DNA of 64,000 bases from the NCBI GenBank assembly GCA_002425415.1, contig DIMG01000010.1:76023-140022 (forward strand), written 5' to 3'. Each line of letters starts with the position of its first letter. The stretch's first letter is position 1. The notes below the pieces were generated by a model. That model was given only the letters and a program-made list of their open reading frames with translations. It ran no database searches and was not told the origin of the DNA. The position numbers were made by a program, and so were the translations under genes. This document shows positions 7,384-15,081 of the stretch, one piece after another. The DNA is from Micavibrio sp. UBA5572. Its GTDB lineage: Bacteria; Pseudomonadota; Alphaproteobacteria; Micavibrionales; Micavibrionaceae.

Positions 7384-7419
7384 AATAAGGCCGGACTTTT
7401 TGTCACGGCTTTATTTTTT
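7384..7419 (+). terminator. Rho-independent terminator
   Basis: AATAAGGCCG (7384-7393) pairs with CGGCTTTATT (7406-7415) over ten positions with one G-U, and the T run continues to 7419. It ends the 95-aa gene. The remaining bases to the chemoreceptor start at 7571 are AT-rich and hold no gene. Confidence 0.85.
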
Positions 7420-7570
7420 ACCTAAATTGGCGTCTGTATTTATATTTTCATCCTTTTTACTGCCCATTAAATAGAGTAAAGTCCATCTTAATGAATTTCT
7501 CATGATTTTTTTATATTCTTCAAATCTCACCACTTTTCTAACACCCCCTGACAAACGAGGTCTTACGATT

Positions 7571-9724
7571 ATGTTCCTTACCAATGTTAAAAGCTCTATC
7601 AAGATCCCTCTTGTCATGGTTATTCTTGCCGTTATCAACGTTTTAGTTGTCAGTACCGTTTCTGTTACAAATGCTGATAAAATGGCCAACCATATGACTG
7701 AAGATCAAATTGCAGCGATTGACAGCAATGCTGTTGCCAGACTTGAAGCCTATATGGCGTCGATCCAAGAAGATCTTGTTGTCAATGCCGATAGCGATTA
7801 CATCCGTCAGGCTCTTAGAAGTTTTCAGAGCGGGTGGAATGATTTGACTGCGACTGATAAAACAGACTATCTGCACAAAAAATATATTGAAGAAAATCCG
7901 AATGAGACCGGTAAAAAACATCTTTTGGATAGTGCACCAGATGGTAGCCTTTACAGTATCGTACACAATAAATATCACCCTTGGTTTCGTAAGCTTTTAG
8001 AACAGCGCGAGTATTACGACATTTTCATTTTTGATGATCAAGGCAACGTGGTTTACACCGTCTTTAAAGAACTTGATTATGCCACTAATATGTATACCGG
8101 GCCTTGGAAAGACACGGATCTTAGCCTTTTGTATCAGGCTGTCAAAGCTAATCCAGAAAAGGATAAAGTTCAGTTTTTTGATTTTAAACCTTACGCCCCT
8201 AGCTATGATGTTCCAGCTGCTTTTGTTGGCGCTCCAATTCTTGATAAAGATGGCACCTTTATGGGCGTTCTGGCTTTCCAAATGCCGATCGGGCGTATTA
8301 ATGCGTTGGGTGTCATTAACAAAAGCATCTCTCAAACCGCACGAATTCGTATGATTGGCTCGGATTTTTTACTGCGCAATGATCCAGATCAGGATGATAC
8401 TGTAGATCCTATTCTTAAGGAGAAATTTGAGAATCAAAGTGTCAAAGATGCTTTTGCAGGAAAAGAATCTGTTGAATGGATGAGCTATAACGGCAAGAAG
8501 ATGATTACGTCTGCTACACAAGCGAAAATTTTTGACAAAAATTGGGTGGTTGCTGTTTCGATTGATGAAGATGAGGCCTTGACTGGTGTTCGTCAAATGA
8601 AAAAAGACATTACTATATTTTCTGTAATTGCTCTGGCCGTTATTGCTTTAATCTCTATTTTATATGCACGCACCATCACGGGACCAATCATCTCCTTGAT
8701 GAAAGTTATGGGCTTATTGGCGAACCGTGATTATACAGCCATTATCCCTTTCCTCAAACGTGGTGATGAAATGGGTGATATGGCGCGGACAGTTGGCGTC
8801 TTTAAGGAAAATGGTCTGGCTATCCAGAAGCTTGAAATGGAGCAAGAGGAAGCCAAAAAACGGTCTGACATCGAAAAACGTGATGCGATGAATAATCTAG
8901 CCAATGATTTTGATACTCGTACTTCCGGAATTATTAAGTCCTTAGCGGCTGCCGCAACGGAAATGCAAGCCACTGCACAGCAAATGACCTCTGTGTCTGC
9001 CAATACGACACATGCCAGCCAGATTGTTGCCTCTGCAGCTTCCGAGGCTGACAATAATGTTCAGGTTGTTGCCGCCGCGACCGAAGAACTTTCTGCATCA
9101 AGCCGTGAAATTGCGCAGCAAATTTCCAATGTAGCGCATAAGTCCAGCCGAGCATCAGACGAAGCGGAAAAAACTAGCCAACAAGTCGGCGAACTCAATG
9201 CGTTGGCGGATTCAATCGGTGACGTTATTTCCTCAATCAAAGAGATTGCCGAGCAAACCAATCTTTTGGCTCTGAACGCGACTATCGAAGCGGCGCGCGC
9301 CGGTGAGGCTGGTAAAGGTTTTGCCGTTGTTGCAGACGAGGTCAAAAAACTGGCAACTGAAACAGCCAATAAAACCGTCGAAATTGATGAACGTGTCGGG
9401 CGGATACAAGCGGCTATCCGTAGTAGTGTTGAAGCCGTTGGGCGCATTATTAATGATGTTCGGGAAATTGACCATGCAACCTCAGCCGTTGCCGGAGCGG
9501 TTGAAGAGCAGAATGCTGCTACGGCTGAAATCGGGCGGAATGTTAATGAGGCTTCCCAAGGTACGCAGCAAGTCGCGCAAAACATTCATGATGTTCAACG
9601 TAATGCCGAAGAAACCGGTGAGTCTGCCAATGCCTTGAGCGATGCAGCGTCAGAACTTGCTCATATTGCAGAATCATTGCAGTTGCAGGTTTCCGAATTC
9701 CTTCAGGAAATTCGCAGCAAATAA
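7571..9724 (+). CDS. Methyl-accepting chemotaxis protein with Cache-type sensor
   Basis: The start at 7571 gives 717 residues. TM1 lies at ~10-32, then a ~310-residue periplasmic region with Cache-like segments (REYYDIFIFDDQGNVVYTVF; AAFVGAPILDKDGTFMGVLAFQ), TM2 at ~350-370, a HAMP domain to ~425, and the cytoplasmic signalling hairpin. The tip EIAEQTNLLALNATIEAARAGEAG, which contacts CheA and CheW, is intact. It therefore senses a periplasmic ligand and controls the CheA kinase and hence motility. There is no C-terminal CheR-binding pentapeptide. An upstream start at 7502 is less likely because it would precede TM1 by an unusual extension. No che genes are adjacent. Confidence 0.95.
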   Translation: MFLTNVKSSIKIPLVMVILAVINVLVVSTVSVTNADKMANHMTEDQIAAIDSNAVARLEAYMASIQEDLVVNADSDYIRQALRSFQSGWNDLTATDKTDYLHKKYIEENPNETGKKHLLDSAPDGSLYSIVHNKYHPWFRKLLEQREYYDIFIFDDQGNVVYTVFKELDYATNMYTGPWKDTDLSLLYQAVKANPEKDKVQFFDFKPYAPSYDVPAAFVGAPILDKDGTFMGVLAFQMPIGRINALGVINKSISQTARIRMIGSDFLLRNDPDQDDTVDPILKEKFENQSVKDAFAGKESVEWMSYNGKKMITSATQAKIFDKNWVVAVSIDEDEALTGVRQMKKDITIFSVIALAVIALISILYARTITGPIISLMKVMGLLANRDYTAIIPFLKRGDEMGDMARTVGVFKENGLAIQKLEMEQEEAKKRSDIEKRDAMNNLANDFDTRTSGIIKSLAAAATEMQATAQQMTSVSANTTHASQIVASAASEADNNVQVVAAATEELSASSREIAQQISNVAHKSSRASDEAEKTSQQVGELNALADSIGDVISSIKEIAEQTNLLALNATIEAARAGEAGKGFAVVADEVKKLATETANKTVEIDERVGRIQAAIRSSVEAVGRIINDVREIDHATSAVAGAVEEQNAATAEIGRNVNEASQGTQQVAQNIHDVQRNAEETGESANALSDAASELAHIAESLQLQVSEFLQEIRSK

Positions 9725-9749
9725 GGTTATTTAAAACCTTTTATAAAAG

Positions 9750-9778
9750 CCCTCATCCATTCAAGGTGAGGGTTTTTT
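9750..9778 (+). terminator. Rho-independent terminator after the chemoreceptor
   Basis: CCCTCA (9750-9755) pairs with TGAGGG (9767-9772), followed by six T residues (9773-9778). Confidence 0.9.
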
Positions 9779-9839
9779 CATGAAATTATCCTTTGGCTGA
9801 TTTTAACCTAAATTTTTCCCGTTCTGTCGAGACAAAGAC

Positions 9840-9868
9840 TTGCTTTTTTATGCAGTTCTCACTATAAG
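9840..9868 (+). promoter_or_regulatory. Predicted sigma70 promoter for rpoZ
   Basis: TTGCTT (9840-9845), a 17-base spacer and TATAAG (9863-9868) lie 35 bases before the rpoZ ATG. A GAGGA ribosome-binding site follows. Confidence 0.55.
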
Positions 9869-9903
9869 CGTCCCATTGCCCTAAAGAATGAAGAGGATTT
9901 GAA

Positions 9904-10308
9904 ATGGCTCGCGTTACCGTTGAAGATTGTGTCTTGAAAGTTCCTAACCGCTTTGAGTTGGTTATGGTGTCCGCCCAACGTGCTCGTCGTATTGGGACAG
10001 GAGCAACTTTAACGATTGATCGTGACAACGATAAAAACACTGTCGTTTCGTTGCGTGAAATCGCCGAAGACACTGTTCAAGTCGAGGAAATGAAAGAGGA
10101 TCTAATCCGTTCCCACCAACGTGTTTTTGCCGTCGATGACGATCAAGACGATGTTATGGAAGAAATGGAAGGCGAAGAAGAATGGAATGCTCTGGTTGCC
10201 CAAGCCAATGACAGCGGGTTTTCAGCGGATGACTCTTTTGACGACGACGATGATGATGGCGATGCTGGTATTGAAGATATTGCCGGATATGAAGAAAAAG
10301 CCGAGTAG
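9904..10308 (+). CDS. rpoZ: RNA polymerase omega subunit with acidic C-terminal extension
   Basis: The N-terminal ~60 residues are the conserved omega core: MARVTVEDCVLKVPNRFELV, then AQRARRIGTGA, then DRDNDKNTVVSLREIAE. Omega wraps the C-terminus of beta-prime, helps assembly of RNA polymerase, and forms part of one ppGpp site in proteobacteria. The protein has 134 residues, longer than the ~90 of E. coli omega, as in many alphaproteobacteria. The extension is strongly acidic, with a run of aspartates near residue 113. It has its own promoter-like sequence and terminator; the usual neighbour spoT/relA is not here. Confidence 0.95.
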   Translation: MARVTVEDCVLKVPNRFELVMVSAQRARRIGTGATLTIDRDNDKNTVVSLREIAEDTVQVEEMKEDLIRSHQRVFAVDDDQDDVMEEMEGEEEWNALVAQANDSGFSADDSFDDDDDDGDAGIEDIAGYEEKAE

Positions 10309-10335
10309 TCTTTTTGCCTTAAGCCCATCTCAAAG

Positions 10336-10355
10336 CCCGCCTTTTGGCGGGTTTT
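10336..10355 (+). terminator. Rho-independent terminator after rpoZ
   Basis: CCCGCC (10336-10341) pairs with GGCGGG (10346-10351) around a TTTT loop, with TTTT following. Genes on both sides converge here, but the T run favours the plus strand. Confidence 0.85.
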
Positions 10356-10388
10356 CTTATTTGGAAAGACTATATAATTCAGATTTTT

Positions 10389-11057
10389 CTAAAAAGAAGT
10401 TCCTATACTAAACCTTACACCGTCTTTACCGTTAGTCTGATGATAAGCACCGACACACACTGATGTCGAAGAGGGGATAGGAACATCTTTGATTTCTGGT
10501 GTTATACAAGCCCCTACTTCAAGCTCTTTATTTCCTCTCTCCGACCCACCAATCGATGCTGATACCTTGAAATATGGACTCAATGTGTTTGTCGTGCCCG
10601 TTTTGTGATCTAGCCTTAGTGCGGCGACCACATCCGGTCTTGAGCCAAAACTTGTAGAGGCTCCTATACCAGCTTGCAAAATTGTGGATGAACCATCTGT
10701 GTCTGCATGGGTCGCTGTGATCGCAGCAGAAGCATGCATGGCTGCACCCTTTCCGAGCAATAAAGTTCCTGTTACTTCTGCATCTCCCTTGAACTCTATC
10801 TCTTTTCCATTGGATAGGGCAGTTTTTCCTAATGCTTTGGAAATGGTTGCCTGAATTTCGGCTCCGGGTCTAAAATTTTCTCCGATACCAACGGCGGCCT
10901 TGACGTTGACATTAAAGAAATCGGGATCAGAACCGGACTTGGGATCGGGCTTGGATTCGTATATGTCGCGACTGGCGATGGCAAATATGCTATGCTTATT
11001 TCCTTGGACTGAGTCAACCACGCCGTAAGACCCCCTTTTTATATTTTTCATATACAC
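10389..11057 (-). CDS. Beta-rich hypothetical protein, 222 aa
   Basis: I do not recognise this protein. From residue ~45 it consists of alternating, glycine-punctuated strands (for example AAVGIGENFRPGAEIQATI, LQAGIGASTSFGSRPDVVAAL, YFKVSASIGGSE) and it ends RFSIGTSF. A terminal phenylalanine after amphipathic strands is typical of outer-membrane barrels. However, no signal peptide is visible from either the ATG at 11057 or a possible GTG near residue 13, which has a better AAGGGGG ribosome-binding site. Either the gene has lost its 5' end or export is non-classical. Two cysteines occur late in the chain. Confidence 0.6.
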   Translation of the reverse strand: MYMKNIKRGSYGVVDSVQGNKHSIFAIASRDIYESKPDPKSGSDPDFFNVNVKAAVGIGENFRPGAEIQATISKALGKTALSNGKEIEFKGDAEVTGTLLLGKGAAMHASAAITATHADTDGSSTILQAGIGASTSFGSRPDVVAALRLDHKTGTTNTLSPYFKVSASIGGSERGNKELEVGACITPEIKDVPIPSSTSVCVGAYHQTNGKDGVRFSIGTSF

Positions 11058-11235
11058 TTGTATTATGGGGTCATATGGTTAACTTTTTGTTATTTTATTT
11101 TCATAATTTATTGCATTCGCGTGACCAATACAGTAGTTTATGATCCATCGTCATAATATCGGGTGGCTCATAGAAGCTTTTAGAAGCTTTGCTGCTCGAT
11201 CAAGCGGGGGAAGAAATTTAAAGAAAGTGAATGTC

Positions 11236-11589
11236 ATGCGTGCCGAAAAACCTCAATTTCCTACACTCAATGCAGTTTTATTGTCTTTGTCTTTAGCCTT
11301 TGTGCCCCCTTCTTATGGGCAACAGGAAGAGGTTGCCCGAGCCCCTTTAAAACCAACATGCGATTTTAGTACACAAAGCGTTTTGGGGGCGGTTGCCGGA
11401 ACATTACTCAGAGGAATTGGTGGGGGAAAAGATCGTTCCGGTATGGGATCTGTCGCTGGCAATTTTGCACAAGCGAGTATCAGTCCCGGATGTGCTGATC
11501 GTTCCAAATTTCCCCACGAACAGCCCAATCAAGAGAAGGTTCAAGCTCCAGCACATGGCGAAGCAAGGGCGATCGAGCCAACAAGGTAA
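11236..11589 (+). CDS. Small exported hypothetical protein with Gly-rich segment
   Basis: The start at 11236 (MRAEKPQFPTLNAVLL) gives 117 residues with a plausible signal peptide cut near PPSYGQ. The mature part has one cysteine before and one after a glycine-rich stretch (LGAVAGTLLRGIGGGKDRSG) that resembles a glycine-zipper helix, followed by a hydrophilic tail. No family is recognised. Its 3' end overlaps the convergent regulator gene by 49 bases, which weakens confidence in the exact extent. A short tandem TAGAAGCTTT repeat lies upstream at 11171-11190. Confidence 0.45.
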   Translation: MRAEKPQFPTLNAVLLSLSLAFVPPSYGQQEEVARAPLKPTCDFSTQSVLGAVAGTLLRGIGGGKDRSGMGSVAGNFAQASISPGCADRSKFPHEQPNQEKVQAPAHGEARAIEPTR

Positions 11590-12107
11590 TAATTTCCTTG
11601 GCCGTCAGCCTGAATCAAATCTTGTGCGCCAAAGGGTTCAAGTTTTTGGCGCAGACGATATACATGGGTTTCCAGTGTATGTGTTTCTGTTCCTTCCATA
11701 TATCCCCATACGCATTCGAGTAAATTCTGGCGGCTTTCTCTTTGTCCTTTGGCATCATAAAGCGTTCTTAAAAGCAGGCGTTCTTTATCCGTGAGCCTTA
11801 TTTGACTGTCACTTTCCTTATGAACCAGCATGTTTTTGTCCGCGTACAGCCAGAATTCTCCAAAATCATAAGCTTGGTCATCTTCGATAAATTTATCTCT
11901 GCCCGAAAGCAGATAGCGAACACGGTCAGACCATTCTCCCAGATGAATAGGAAGTTCCAATTCCTTGGCAAAAATTGTTTGATTGATTTCCAAATCCGGT
12001 GGGACGGTTAAGTCTAGTTGAACGTCAGGCAAGTGAAGCAATTGTTCTTTCAACAAAGCCGCCAGTCTGGAATCATCGATATTGATATGAATATTCTTTT
12101 TAGTCAT
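11541..12107 (-). CDS. OmpR/PhoB-type winged-helix DNA-binding protein
   Basis: Residues ~95-175 form a winged-helix effector domain of the OmpR/PhoB type: RLTDKERLLLRTLYDA, then RQNLLECVWGY, then HTLETHVYRLRQKLEP as the recognition region, and a terminal NYYLVG hairpin. The N-terminal ~90 residues are too short and lack the aspartate pocket of a receiver domain, so phosphorylation control is unlikely. It is probably a transcription factor of unknown target; an alphaproteobacterial group with this layout exists. It is divergent from the 186-aa gene, with a 73-base gap. Confidence 0.8.
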   Translation of the reverse strand: MTKKNIHINIDDSRLAALLKEQLLHLPDVQLDLTVPPDLEINQTIFAKELELPIHLGEWSDRVRYLLSGRDKFIEDDQAYDFGEFWLYADKNMLVHKESDSQIRLTDKERLLLRTLYDAKGQRESRQNLLECVWGYMEGTETHTLETHVYRLRQKLEPFGAQDLIQADGQGNYYLVGSIALASPCAGA

Positions 12108-12180
12108 GGCCGGATTTTATCCTGTTTCCATCGCTGATGGTACAGGTTTTGCATTATCTCTTCAGAAAAGAGGATTTTAA

Positions 12181-12741
12181 ATGATTTATCCTGTCCAAAC
12201 ATTGGATCATTCTGTGGATACTTCCCAGACCAACTCCGCTAAAAGTGGCGGTCAGGCTTCTTTTCGCCTGCAATCCGGACAAAATGAACGCACTAATGGC
12301 AGCATGCCAGTCTGGGAAAAATCACCCCAATTTTCCCTGCCAAACGGGGCAGAAAATGCCTCTTATGCTGATTTATCCCTTGGCCTTCAGTCCGAACAAG
12401 CAGCAAATTCAACAAATTCCAAGGATTCAAGCTTTGGTTTTCTTGATTTTCTCGACATTATCAACCCCTTACAGCATATCCCGATCATTGGTACAATATA
12501 CCGCCATATCACTGGTGACGAAATCGGCGCGGTCGCGCAAGTGGCTGGCGGGGCTCTTTTCGGTGGGCCAATCGGCGCAGCGGCAGGGGTTGCGAGTGCC
12601 GTGGTTTCCCATGAAACAGGGAAGGATCTTGGCGATACGCTGGCAGGGTTATTATCCCCATCCCATGATCTGGATACTCTTGACGGAACAACGATTGCTT
12701 TTGCCGATCTGACCCGCACGCGTTCAGCCTATAATAGTTAA
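12181..12741 (+). CDS. Hypothetical protein with glycine-zipper-like segment
   Basis: This 186-residue protein has a polar, Ser/Asn/Gln-rich N-terminal ~80 residues. A conserved-looking block follows (FLDFLDIINPLQHIPIIGTI) and then a small-residue stretch (GGALFGGPIGAAAGVASAV, ~120-140) of the kind found in glycine-zipper membrane-interacting helices. There is no signal peptide. The NPLQHIPI block together with the glycine segment suggests a recurrent family, but I cannot name it. It is transcribed divergently from the winged-helix regulator, which may control it. Confidence 0.65.
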   Translation: MIYPVQTLDHSVDTSQTNSAKSGGQASFRLQSGQNERTNGSMPVWEKSPQFSLPNGAENASYADLSLGLQSEQAANSTNSKDSSFGFLDFLDIINPLQHIPIIGTIYRHITGDEIGAVAQVAGGALFGGPIGAAAGVASAVVSHETGKDLGDTLAGLLSPSHDLDTLDGTTIAFADLTRTRSAYNS

Positions 12742-12754
12742 AAATTCGCTTGAT

Positions 12755-13774
12755 TTAAGGCTTATAGGCCAAAAGCACTTTAAAACCACAGCTCACCCCC
12801 AGCGTTTCAATCCGAATAAATTTTTGCTGAAGGATTTTTTCATATGGTAAATGTACGTTTGCAACCAAAGTTAAATTTCCTCCGGACTTCAGGCTTTGTG
12901 CCGCTTTTGAAATAAAGCTTTGCCCAATACGTACAGACTCCTCCTTACCATCATGAAACGGGGGGTTCATGATTATAAAGTCCAAATTGGTTGGTAACGT
13001 ATCGGATATAATATCCAACCAGAGGCAATCGGCACGATCCCTATATCTTTCAAGGTTTAAGCGGGCGCAATCAACCGACCGCGCGTCGTATTCCAATACA
13101 GCGAGGTGAGATACTGACGGTGCATGCTCAAGGACAAATTTTGTCAGATCACCGCAGCCGCCACCAAAGTCAGCACCCCTACCTGACCAAAGCTTTGACC
13201 AAAGTTCTGGATGAACCGTTTCCATTAGAAATTGGCTGCCTTTATCCAGACGATCCCATGAAAAAACTCCCGCTTGCGTCCACTGCCCATCTACCCGATG
13301 GGTTTTTGCGCCTGTTTCTATGATCTTTTGGCACGCATTGACACCCATAGTCTGAGTATTTGTTGTCCAGACGATGCGGCTTTTATGTTTTGAAAATGAC
13401 TCAAACGGGCAACCCATTTGGGAAAACATCTTGTCCAATGATTTTCCACCCCGATCATTTTCAAGCGAAACAATCACCAAAGCCCCTGTTTTGGCGGCAC
13501 GTAGGCCTGAAGCCAGATAATACGCAGTTTCCTGTTTTTGTTTGGTTCCAATAATGAAAACTGCAGAATAGAGTGCGTGGTCGATTCCATCAAGAGAAAC
13601 TGGCTTTTTGCCCTTAGCGATCAACCAATCATGTTGATCCTTATACGGGGTGTAAAAATGGTCAAATTGTGCCTCCAGATCGCCGCCTATCATTAAAACA
13701 GGGGAGTCGAAAGACTCTTGACCCGATGATCGAGAGGCCAGTATAAAATCCAGTGCTTTTTCGGAATCGCTCAT
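12755..13774 (-). CDS. RsmC-like 16S rRNA (guanine-N2) methyltransferase
   Basis: The C-terminal half is a class I SAM-dependent methyltransferase with a glycine-rich SAM loop (ADFGGGCGDLTKF), the acidic LEYD after strand 2, and the catalytic NPPF motif (IIMNPPFHDG) of N2-guanine and N6-adenine enzymes. The N-terminal half is the degenerate methyltransferase-like domain found in RsmC and RlmG. RsmC modifies G1207 of 16S rRNA. The ATG at 13774 gives 339 residues; a TTG at 13846 and an ATG at 13804 are alternatives. Assignment to RsmC rather than RlmG is by overall layout. Confidence 0.82.
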   Translation of the reverse strand: MSDSEKALDFILASRSSGQESFDSPVLMIGGDLEAQFDHFYTPYKDQHDWLIAKGKKPVSLDGIDHALYSAVFIIGTKQKQETAYYLASGLRAAKTGALVIVSLENDRGGKSLDKMFSQMGCPFESFSKHKSRIVWTTNTQTMGVNACQKIIETGAKTHRVDGQWTQAGVFSWDRLDKGSQFLMETVHPELWSKLWSGRGADFGGGCGDLTKFVLEHAPSVSHLAVLEYDARSVDCARLNLERYRDRADCLWLDIISDTLPTNLDFIIMNPPFHDGKEESVRIGQSFISKAAQSLKSGGNLTLVANVHLPYEKILQQKFIRIETLGVSCGFKVLLAYKP

Positions 13775-13932
13775 GCTCTTGTTAAATCCAAATTTGTGAA
13801 TCATTTCAAATAGTTTTTTCTTTGATCTTAATGTCGTATTTTTCAATCTAGGACTTGTTGAAGACGACTAATCACCCTAGATTTGCCTGTAAGAAACCGA
13901 TTTTACAACGACTATACAAGGAATTTCCTCTC

Positions 13933-15081
13933 ATGTCCTTTGATGCAACGCCCACCAAGAGTTCCTCAAAAACGCCTATCTGGATCAAGATTGTTCTTTT
14001 CCTTGTCGTGATTGCTCTTCTTGGTGGAACTGGCTTTATGCTGGTCATGAAAATCAAATTTGCTGATTTCGCCATACCTCAAACACCTGCCAATGTCGTT
14101 GTCACAAAGACTGTGCCTGTTCTCTTCGAAGAAACGATTGATGCCATCGGGACTGCACAGTCCAATGAATCTGCAGATATTACATCCACAGTTACCGAAA
14201 CAATCAAATCGATCAATGTGACCGAAGGACAGTTTGTCGAAACCGGAACTGTCATTGTCGAGTTATCTGATGAAGAAGAATTGGCAACACTGAATGAGGC
14301 CACGCGGTCTTATATGCGCTATAATGCATTGACCAAGAAGAATCTTGGGTCTGCTGCAGATCGTGATGTGGCTTTGGCAAAAATGGAAGTGGCCAAAGCC
14401 CAGTTGAATGAACGCCGGATTACTGCACCGTTTAATGGTGTTATAGGAATTCGTGAGGTGAGTATCGGTGATTTGGTTACCCCGGGAACTATTATCACAA
14501 CCATTGATGATGTTGACCCGATCAAACTCGATTTCTCTGTTCCTGAATCCTATATTTCATCGTTATCCAATGGAATGAAAATCAAAGCTAGAACCGAAGC
14601 TTATCCCGATAAAGTATTTGAGGGAGAAATTTATACCATTGATTCTCGTGTTGATCCTGACACGCGATCTATTCGTGTGCGAGCGACTGTTGCCAATCCA
14701 AATGGTGAATTACGCCCCGGATTGTTGATGAAAGTTTTGATTATACGCCGCGCCTTTGAAGCTTTGGCTGTTCCTGAAGAGGCCATTCAATCTGCCGGAG
14801 ACCGCATGAGTGTTTATGTTGTCGATGCCGAAGGACAAGTTTCAAGCAAAGCCGTTGTCACCGGATTGCGGGAACCCGGATATGTCGAAATCATCTCTGG
14901 TCTTACTCAAGGGGATTCCGTCATTATTGAAGGTCAGATGAAAACTGGTGACGGGGCTTCGGTTAAAATTGTCGAAGAACGTACCATTGAGCAAGCCCAA
15001 TCGGCTGCGCTGGATTATTCCATCAAACGCAAAAAAGATGCGATAACTGACCAAACCGATGCGAAAGAAACGGCTGAATAA
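13933..15081 (+). CDS. RND efflux periplasmic adaptor subunit
   Basis: The 382-residue protein has an N-terminal membrane anchor (WIKIVLFLVVIALLGGTGFML), a lipoyl-like half-motif pair (SINVTEGQFVETGTVIVELS and ITAPFNGVIGIREVSIGDLV), a short alpha-hairpin, beta-barrel and membrane-proximal domains. It is the HlyD/MexE/MdtA-type adaptor linking an inner-membrane RND pump to an outer-membrane channel. AAGGA precedes the ATG at 13933; the upstream TTG at 13855 lacks such support. Its stop overlaps the pump gene start by one base (TAATG). Confidence 0.93.
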   Translation: MSFDATPTKSSSKTPIWIKIVLFLVVIALLGGTGFMLVMKIKFADFAIPQTPANVVVTKTVPVLFEETIDAIGTAQSNESADITSTVTETIKSINVTEGQFVETGTVIVELSDEEELATLNEATRSYMRYNALTKKNLGSAADRDVALAKMEVAKAQLNERRITAPFNGVIGIREVSIGDLVTPGTIITTIDDVDPIKLDFSVPESYISSLSNGMKIKARTEAYPDKVFEGEIYTIDSRVDPDTRSIRVRATVANPNGELRPGLLMKVLIIRRAFEALAVPEEAIQSAGDRMSVYVVDAEGQVSSKAVVTGLREPGYVEIISGLTQGDSVIIEGQMKTGDGASVKIVEERTIEQAQSAALDYSIKRKKDAITDQTDAKETAE

